NCBI GenBank assembly: GCA_009928125.1
Contig: RFVJ01000004.1
Location: 1-35,451, forward strand
DNA length: 35,451 nucleotides
From: Betaproteobacteria bacterium
GTDB lineage: Bacteria; Pseudomonadota; Gammaproteobacteria; Burkholderiales; Burkholderiaceae_C
Direction: 5' to 3'
Shown: piece after piece, positions 29,921 through 35,451 of the stretch
How the letters are laid out: every line of letters starts with the position of its first letter
How positions within the stretch are numbered: the stretch's first letter is position 1
Translations under genes and position numbers: made by a program
Notes under the pieces: generated by a model
Told to the model about the DNA's origin: nothing
Database searches by the model: none
The model's input: only the letters and a program-made list of their open reading frames with translations

Positions 29921-30998
29921 GCTTTGGGACATATTTTGCCGTGTCATCGACAACCATGGGGATTTGGGGGTCTGTTGGCGCCTGAGCGCCGATCTGGCAT
30001 CGCGCGGCCATCAAATCCGATTGTGGGTGGACGACGCCAGTGCCCTGACTTGGATGGCACCCGAAGCCAGCTTGAACGCCCAGGGCTGGGGGCGATTGGC
30101 ATTTGAAAAGGGTGACATTGAAGTTCGCCCTTGGGCAACCCCCTTGAACGACAAGGCCCAGGCTTCGCAGATTTGGATCGAAGCCTTTGGTTGCGATTTG
30201 CCCGACCACTTTATCGATCGAGCCTTTCATCAGTTGGAAGACAAGCCAGAAACTGCAGAAACCGTTTGGCTCAATCTGGAGTATCTGAGTGCTGAATCCT
30301 ATGTCGAGAGATGTCACAAACTGCCCTCGCCAGTGATGCATGGGCCGCTTCAAGGACGCACCAAATGGTTCTTCTATCCGGGCTTCAATGACAAAACAGG
30401 TGGCCTGCTTCGGGAAGCCCATGTCTTTGGCCAACACTGCGCTCAAGCACCCGATGTACCGCGGGTCCCACAACAAACTTTTCTGTTTTGCTACGAACCG
30501 AAGGCGCTCTGTGAAGCCATCGACCAACTACGGGATCAATCCCCCTCCAATGTTTGGCATGTGGCACATGGCAGAGGCGCCCTTGCTTTTGCAAATGCTT
30601 TGTCGATCTTGCCGCCTGACAAAAGGCCACCCTTTCAAATGCTCCCCCCCATGACGCAAGCGAGTTTTGATGCGCAATTGATGCAAAGTGATCTGAATTT
30701 CGTTCGCGGTGAGGACTCTTTGGTCAGAGCCATCTGGGCCGGCAAACCCTTCATTTGGCACATTTACCCGCAAGAAGACGGTGCACATGGCCCCAAGCTA
30801 CTGGCTTTTTTGGACTGGCTAGAGGCACCTGCAAGTTTGCGCACCTACCATTTGCGTTGGAATGGCCTCACCCAAGTCCCATTGCCCCCCATCGATTTAC
30901 CCCTTTGGCAAGCCTGCGTGCAGGCTGCACGCTCCCGATTGATGGCCCAAAGAGACCTGACCAGTCAAATTCTTCAATTTGTGTCCGAAAAGCGCTAA
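29919..30998 (+). CDS. earP: EF-P arginine-32 rhamnosyltransferase EarP
   Basis: [46 protein letters not shown]...[12 protein letters not shown]...[16 protein letters not shown]...[30 protein letters not shown]; adjacent to efp. Confidence 0.93.
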   Translation: MLWDIFCRVIDNHGDLGVCWRLSADLASRGHQIRLWVDDASALTWMAPEASLNAQGWGRLAFEKGDIEVRPWATPLNDKAQASQIWIEAFGCDLPDHFIDRAFHQLEDKPETAETVWLNLEYLSAESYVERCHKLPSPVMHGPLQGRTKWFFYPGFNDKTGGLLREAHVFGQHCAQAPDVPRVPQQTFLFCYEPKALCEAIDQLRDQSPSNVWHVAHGRGALAFANALSILPPDKRPPFQMLPPMTQASFDAQLMQSDLNFVRGEDSLVRAIWAGKPFIWHIYPQEDGAHGPKLLAFLDWLEAPASLRTYHLRWNGLTQVPLPPIDLPLWQACVQAARSRLMAQRDLTSQILQFVSEKR

Positions 30999-31011
30999 AA
31001 TCTTGGGCTTT

Positions 31012-31034
31012 GGGCAAAGTTCAAGCCTTTGCCC
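31012..31034 (+). promoter_or_regulatory. Intergenic hairpin between earP and efp
   Basis: Perfect 8-bp stem GGGCAAAG-TTCAAGC-CTTTGCCC, 13 nt after the earP stop, with only a weak T-run. Confidence 0.45.
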
Positions 31035-31111
31035 TTAAACAAGTTCGAAATCTCAATCAGCAACTTACTTCGTGTAACTCAACGCCTGACAAAGGCACCA
31101 CTGGACACCTT

Positions 31112-31582
31112 ATGAAAATCGCTCAAGAAATCCGCGTTGGCAACGTGATCATGCAAGGCAAAGATCCCATGATCGTTTTGCGCACCGAATACAGCCGTGG
31201 CGGCCGTGGTGCAGCCACCGTTCGCATGAAACTCAAAGCATTGTTGAGCAACATGGGTTCTGAAGTGGTCTTCAAAGCCGACGACAAAATGGACCAAGTC
31301 ATCTTGGACCAAAAGGAATGCACTTATTCCTACTTCGCCGATCCCATGTATGTTTTCATGGACAGCGAATACAACCAATACGAAGTTGAATCCGACAACA
31401 TGGGCGATGCCATGAACTACCTCGAAGACGGCATGGCTGTTGAAGTGGTCTTCTATGACGGCAAGGCCATCTCGGTAGAGTTGCCTACCAGTGTTGAGCG
31501 CGAAATCACCTGGACCGAGCCTGCCGTCAAAGGCGACACATCTGGCAAGGTCCTGAAGCCCGCCAAAATTGCTTTTGCTTGA
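31112..31582 (+). CDS. efp: Elongation factor P, apparently C-terminally truncated (156 aa; full-length homologues are about 184-190 aa)
   Basis: [42 protein letters not shown]...[34 protein letters not shown]. Arg32 is present; the domain III tail (expected like -TGFE--VP-F---GD-IEIDTRTGEY--R-) is absent. Confidence 0.9.
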   Translation: MKIAQEIRVGNVIMQGKDPMIVLRTEYSRGGRGAATVRMKLKALLSNMGSEVVFKADDKMDQVILDQKECTYSYFADPMYVFMDSEYNQYEVESDNMGDAMNYLEDGMAVEVVFYDGKAISVELPTSVEREITWTEPAVKGDTSGKVLKPAKIAFA

Positions 31583-31612
31583 AATTTTGAACGCATCCAG
31601 CACAATGTCGCC

Positions 31613-32437
31613 ATGCAATCAACCCAAGATCTGAATGAATTCAAAGAAGTGGCCGATGCTTATCGCTTGGCTTTCAATGATCCCGAGTTTTTGCGACGCC
31701 CTGAAACACGTGGCATCCGTTTTCAACTTGAATTGCTCAAGCCAGAACTGATTCAAACCGAAGCAGGCATTCACAACACCGTGGTGGTCTTTGGCAGTGC
31801 GCGCTTCAAAAGCTTTGACGAGGCCCAACGACGTTACCAAGAGGTGATGCAATGGCCCTCGTCCAACTCAAAGACAGAGGCGATGGCACTGGCTCAACGT
31901 GATTTAGAAAATGCCAACCACTACGAAGCTGCCAGAAAGTTTGCTCGTTGGGTGTCGCAAGCTTGTGCGTCTCTTCCCCCCAAAGACCGATTGACCATTT
32001 GCACTGGCGGTGGCCCCGGCATCATGGAGGCTGCCAACCGTGGCGCCATGGAAGCCGGCGCCCCTTCGGTCGCCATGAACATTTCACTGCCCCACGAGCA
32101 AGCTCCCAACCCTTATGTCACACCCGGATTGAGTTTTCAGTTTCACTACTTTGCTTTGCGCAAAATGCATTTTGCAATGCGTGCCAAAGCGCTGATTGCA
32201 TTTCCGGGCGGCTTCGGCACATTGGACGAGTTGTTTGAAATTCTCACCTTGGTTCAAACCCGCAAAGTTTTACCCACGCCTGTGTTGCTCTACGGTTCTA
32301 ATTTTTGGAAACGCTTGATCGACTTCGATTGGTTGGTTGAGTCGGGCACCATCGCCAAAGAAGATTTGGCTTGCTTCAAATATGTTGATTCGCCTGAAGA
32401 GGCATGCGAAGAAATTAAAAAACTGCTGCTCAGTTAA
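31613..32437 (+). CDS. LOG family protein (Rossmann-fold, lysine decarboxylase-like)
   Basis: TVVVFGSARFKSFDEA, ICTGGGPGIMEAANRGAMEAGAPSVAMNISLPHEQAPNPYVTPGLSFQFHYFALRK, FPGGFGTLDELFEILTLVQT. Confidence 0.92.
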   Translation: MQSTQDLNEFKEVADAYRLAFNDPEFLRRPETRGIRFQLELLKPELIQTEAGIHNTVVVFGSARFKSFDEAQRRYQEVMQWPSSNSKTEAMALAQRDLENANHYEAARKFARWVSQACASLPPKDRLTICTGGGPGIMEAANRGAMEAGAPSVAMNISLPHEQAPNPYVTPGLSFQFHYFALRKMHFAMRAKALIAFPGGFGTLDELFEILTLVQTRKVLPTPVLLYGSNFWKRLIDFDWLVESGTIAKEDLACFKYVDSPEEACEEIKKLLLS

Positions 32438-33615
32438 TGAGGGTGGCCAGCGTGTTGGGGCCGCAGTCGCCAGGCCTGTGGTATGCCACTGGCCACACAT
32501 GTCCCCACCACCCAAAACACCACAGACACACCGGCCACTGCGCCTGCAGCGCCAAAGATCAAAGGCATGATGACGCTAGAGGCATTGACGGTCATGATGC
32601 GCAGGCCCAGCGCTTCACCTTGCCGATGATCCGGCGTGATTTGATGCAAGGTGCTCATGATCATGGGCTGCACCACACCCAAGACCAAGCCCAAAGACAC
32701 GGAACAAATGCCCATGGCCAAAGCTGAATCAAACAAAGGATAGACGGCAAAGATCAAACTGGCACATACCATCGCACCTGTCAGCAACCGGTACTCCTGC
32801 AATCGTCGCGCAATCCAAGGCAGTACCACACGGATCATGGCCGATGCCACCGCAAACGAACCTAAGATGGTTCCCACCACCGATGCACTCAAGCCCCTTT
32901 CATGGCCCAGCACAGGCACCACAAAAGTGTGGACGTCCCAGCAAGACGACAACAACCAATTGACCAGCAACAAACGACGCATCAGGGGGGCGTGCAACAA
33001 GTCCCACACGCGGTTGTTGGCATGCTCTGGGAGCGCAGGCTCAACAGGTTTTTCTTGAACTTTTCGGATCCAATACCATGCCACCAAAGGCATGAGGGAC
33101 AACATGATAAAAGCAGCCCTGAAACCACTTGCGTCTGCGGGTGTTGAACCAGCATGGTCAATCAGCAAGCCGGCGAAAAATGGACCCATGAAATTAGAGA
33201 TGGCTGGCCCGATGGCCAACCAACTGAAGGTTTCCTTCAACTGATTGGCATCACTGGCCATTCGCCCTACGTGCCTTTGCAGCGCAATGACGGTAATGCC
33301 TGTGGCGCCCCCTGTTGTCAAAGCTCCAAAGCAAAGTACAGGAAAAATGGGCCACACAATGGCCAAGCCTGCGCCCAAGCAAGCCATCACCACACTGAGG
33401 CGAACAGGTTTTTTCAAGCCATGACGGTCGGTGAAGCGACCTGCTGGAATGGCCATGAACACTTGCGTCAATGAAAACAAGGCCAATAAAACCCCAACCG
33501 CCATGGCACTGTAGCCTTGTTGCAATGCCAAAAGTGGCGTTGCCAACCGCATGCCTGTCATGCAAGCATGCAAAAAAATTTGGCCACTGATCAGTCTGGC
33601 AAGTTCTCGCTTCAC
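32434..33615 (-). CDS. Major facilitator superfamily transporter
   Basis: 393 aa, about 12 TM; GYSAMAVGVLLALFSLTQVFMAIPAGRFTDRHGLKKP motif between TM2 and TM3. Confidence 0.92.
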   Translation of the reverse strand: MKRELARLISGQIFLHACMTGMRLATPLLALQQGYSAMAVGVLLALFSLTQVFMAIPAGRFTDRHGLKKPVRLSVVMACLGAGLAIVWPIFPVLCFGALTTGGATGITVIALQRHVGRMASDANQLKETFSWLAIGPAISNFMGPFFAGLLIDHAGSTPADASGFRAAFIMLSLMPLVAWYWIRKVQEKPVEPALPEHANNRVWDLLHAPLMRRLLLVNWLLSSCWDVHTFVVPVLGHERGLSASVVGTILGSFAVASAMIRVVLPWIARRLQEYRLLTGAMVCASLIFAVYPLFDSALAMGICSVSLGLVLGVVQPMIMSTLHQITPDHRQGEALGLRIMTVNASSVIMPLIFGAAGAVAGVSVVFWVVGTCVASGIPQAWRLRPQHAGHPH

Positions 33616-34877
33616 CGCGTTTGCGCTTTGTCCAAGGTGTTGAGGACTGTTTGAGTTTGCTCTTTGACTTTGGCCAGCACATCGCCAAATTTTCCAAACT
33701 CTGTTTTGACAGCCCCCAAGACTTGCCAGACTTCGCTGGAGCGTTTTTCCAAAGCCAAGGTGCGAAACCCCATCTGCAAGGAGTTCAGCATGGCCATCAA
33801 GGTGGTGGGCCCCGCCAGCGTGACGCGGTAATCGCGCTGCAATGACTCGATCAAACCAGGTCGACGTAAGACTTCTGCGTACAAACCTTCAGTGGGTAAA
33901 AACAAGATGGCAAAGTCGGTGGTGAAAGGCGGTTCGATGTATTTTTCCGTGATCGATTTGGCTTCTAAGCGAACCCGGGTTTCCAGAGCTTTGCTGCACA
34001 ACTCGGCCTGAATGGCATCTGCACGCGTTTGTGCGTCAAGCAAACGCTCGTAGTCTTCGTTTGGGAACTTGGCATCGATGGGCAACCAGACTGGCTGACC
34101 GTCTTCAGACTTCCCAGGCAAACGGATGGCAAAGTCGACACGATTTTTGCTCCCAGGTCGGGTCGCACATTGCGCTGAATATTGGTCGGGCGCCATCACC
34201 TGCTCAAGCAAAGATGCCAACTGCGCTTCACCAAACATGCCACGAGTTTTCACATTGGACAGCAAATGCTTCAAATCACCCACGCCCTGCGCCAAGGTGT
34301 TCATCTCACCCAAACCTTTGTGAACTTGCTCCAAACGATCTGCAACCTGCTTGAAGCTATCACCCAAGCGCGCCTGCAAGGTGGTTTGCAATTTTTCATC
34401 CACGGTTTGGCGCATTTCATCCAATTTGGCCGTGTTGCTTTGCTGAAGTTGAGCCAATTGCGTTTCCAAGGTGCCACGCATTTCTGACAAACGTCTCGCA
34501 TTGGCTTCTGACAGTTGCTGCACTTGCAATGTGAGCGTGTCGGACAGTGTTTTTTGCAGCATGGACAACTGCTGCGCAAAAGCATCCATTTGGCTGTTTT
34601 GCGTCCGTGTGGCTTCAGCACTTTGCTGTACCAAACTTTGCTGGAAAGTACCCAGGGTTTGAATGAGTTCTTGCCGACCTCCCCTGGCAGATTCGGTAAT
34701 GGCATTGCGCAATTCGCGCTCAAGCCGTTCGTTCGCTGCATTCAAAGTGGAAGTCAGTTGCGCAAGCTCTTGCTTGTCATGCGCTTGCAACTTCAGTTGG
34801 CGCCAAATCAAGAAAACGCCAATCAGCACTGCCAGCAAGACAGCGCACAACACAGACATGAACAAAGCGTATTCCAT
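33612..34877 (-). CDS. rmuC: DNA recombination protein RmuC
   Basis: N-terminal TM, coiled coil, then VKTRGMFGEAQLASLLEQVMAPDQY, RVDFAIRLPGK, VWLPIDAKFPNEDYERL, LFLPTEGLYAEVLRRPGLIESLQRDYRVTLAGPTTLMAMLNSLQMGFRTLALEKRSSEVWQVLGAVKTEF. Confidence 0.94.
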   Translation of the reverse strand: MEYALFMSVLCAVLLAVLIGVFLIWRQLKLQAHDKQELAQLTSTLNAANERLERELRNAITESARGGRQELIQTLGTFQQSLVQQSAEATRTQNSQMDAFAQQLSMLQKTLSDTLTLQVQQLSEANARRLSEMRGTLETQLAQLQQSNTAKLDEMRQTVDEKLQTTLQARLGDSFKQVADRLEQVHKGLGEMNTLAQGVGDLKHLLSNVKTRGMFGEAQLASLLEQVMAPDQYSAQCATRPGSKNRVDFAIRLPGKSEDGQPVWLPIDAKFPNEDYERLLDAQTRADAIQAELCSKALETRVRLEAKSITEKYIEPPFTTDFAILFLPTEGLYAEVLRRPGLIESLQRDYRVTLAGPTTLMAMLNSLQMGFRTLALEKRSSEVWQVLGAVKTEFGKFGDVLAKVKEQTQTVLNTLDKAQTR

Positions 34878-34882
34878 GGAAC

Positions 34883-35451
34883 TTAGCTGGCCTTAGCAAC
34901 TTGATTGAGCGGTGTCAAAGCATGCCCCTTGGTGAAATAGGACACCAAGTTGTCTGCCGCCAATTGCGCCATGGCCAGACGCGTTGGGGTGGTGGCACTG
35001 GCAATGTGCGGTGTGAGAACCACGTTGGGTACTTTGAGCAATTCTGGATGAACTGCGGGCTCACCTTCAAACACATCCAAACCGGCTGCGGCAATTTGCC
35101 GAGTGGCCAATGCCTTGGCCAATGCCGCATCGTCGACGATGCCACCCCTGGCAATGTTCACCAATGTAGCAGTGGGCTTCATCAAAGCCAATTCGGCGGC
35201 ACCGATGGTGTGATGTGATGCCGCACTGTAAGGCACCACCAACATCACATGGTCTGCAGTTTGAAGCAGCGTTTCTTTGGAGACGTACGAGGCTTTACAT
35301 TCCGCTTCCAATTGCGGCGACAGTTGGGTACGGTTGTGATAGATGACTTTCATACCGAAGCCCAAAGCGCCTCGGCGTGCGATGCCTTGGCCAATGCGCC
35401 CCATGCCAATGATGCCCAAGGTACTGCCATGAACTTCAGCGCCGGCAAACA
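34883..35451 (-). CDS. D-2-hydroxyacid dehydrogenase (glyoxylate/hydroxypyruvate reductase-like), 5' end outside window
   Basis: FAGAEVHGSTLGIIGMGRIGQGIARRGALGFGMKVIYHNRT...LVNIARGGIVDDAALAKAL...GLDVFEGEPAVHPELLKVPNVVLTPHIASAT; open to the window edge. Confidence 0.92.
   Translation of the reverse strand, partial: FAGAEVHGSTLGIIGMGRIGQGIARRGALGFGMKVIYHNRTQLSPQLEAECKASYVSKETLLQTADHVMLVVPYSAASHHTIGAAELALMKPTATLVNIARGGIVDDAALAKALATRQIAAAGLDVFEGEPAVHPELLKVPNVVLTPHIASATTPTRLAMAQLAADNLVSYFTKGHALTPLNQVAKAS

Noticed and set aside
30755-31111. N-terminal extension of EF-P in the ORF track
   Set aside because: The extension overlaps the end of earP in another frame; canonical EF-P starts at [13 protein letters not shown] (31112).
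1-35451. CRISPR arrays, IS elements, prophage or toxin-antitoxin loci
   Set aside because: No repeat-spacer pattern, transposase, integrase or phage structural genes seen in either strand; tRNA-His and tRNA-Val are not flanked by integrase or attachment-like duplications that I could find.

Overview
The window is a chromosomal housekeeping and respiration segment that looks like a Burkholderiales (Comamonadaceae-like) bacterium; that placement is inferred from protein content and gene order, not from a search. From left to right it holds: the 3' end of an fnr-type regulator; a convergent cbb3 oxidase cluster read on the minus strand (ccoI-ccoS-ccoN-ccoO-ccoQ-ccoP-ccoG-fixH-small membrane protein); uspA; matB plus a Bug/TctC binding protein; lgt; ilvD; a small cytochrome c; a GlcG/HbpS-like protein; a Bax-inhibitor-1 family protein; surE-pcm-nlpD-rlmD; a quinone oxidoreductase; an S9 peptidase; tRNA-His; ppiD; tRNA-Val; hupB; a tartrate/D-malate dehydrogenase; an EamA exporter; pgsA; uvrC; earP; efp; a LOG-family protein; an MFS transporter; rmuC; and a partial 2-hydroxyacid dehydrogenase. 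I recovered ccoQ and ccoS, which are below the ORF-track length cutoff. I see no CRISPR array, prophage, IS element or obvious new defence or biosynthetic system. The main anomaly is that three otherwise well-conserved genes (ccoN, the S9 peptidase gene and efp) each seem to lack a short internal or terminal segment (about 31 nt, roughly 90 nt and roughly 80 nt). Two of the losses are frameshifting. This is either clustered gene decay or an assembly artefact and should be checked first. Secondary observations are two good FNR boxes in the cbb3 region, overlapping divergent start codons for uvrC/earP, and a surE-pcm-nlpD-rlmD cluster without rpoS.
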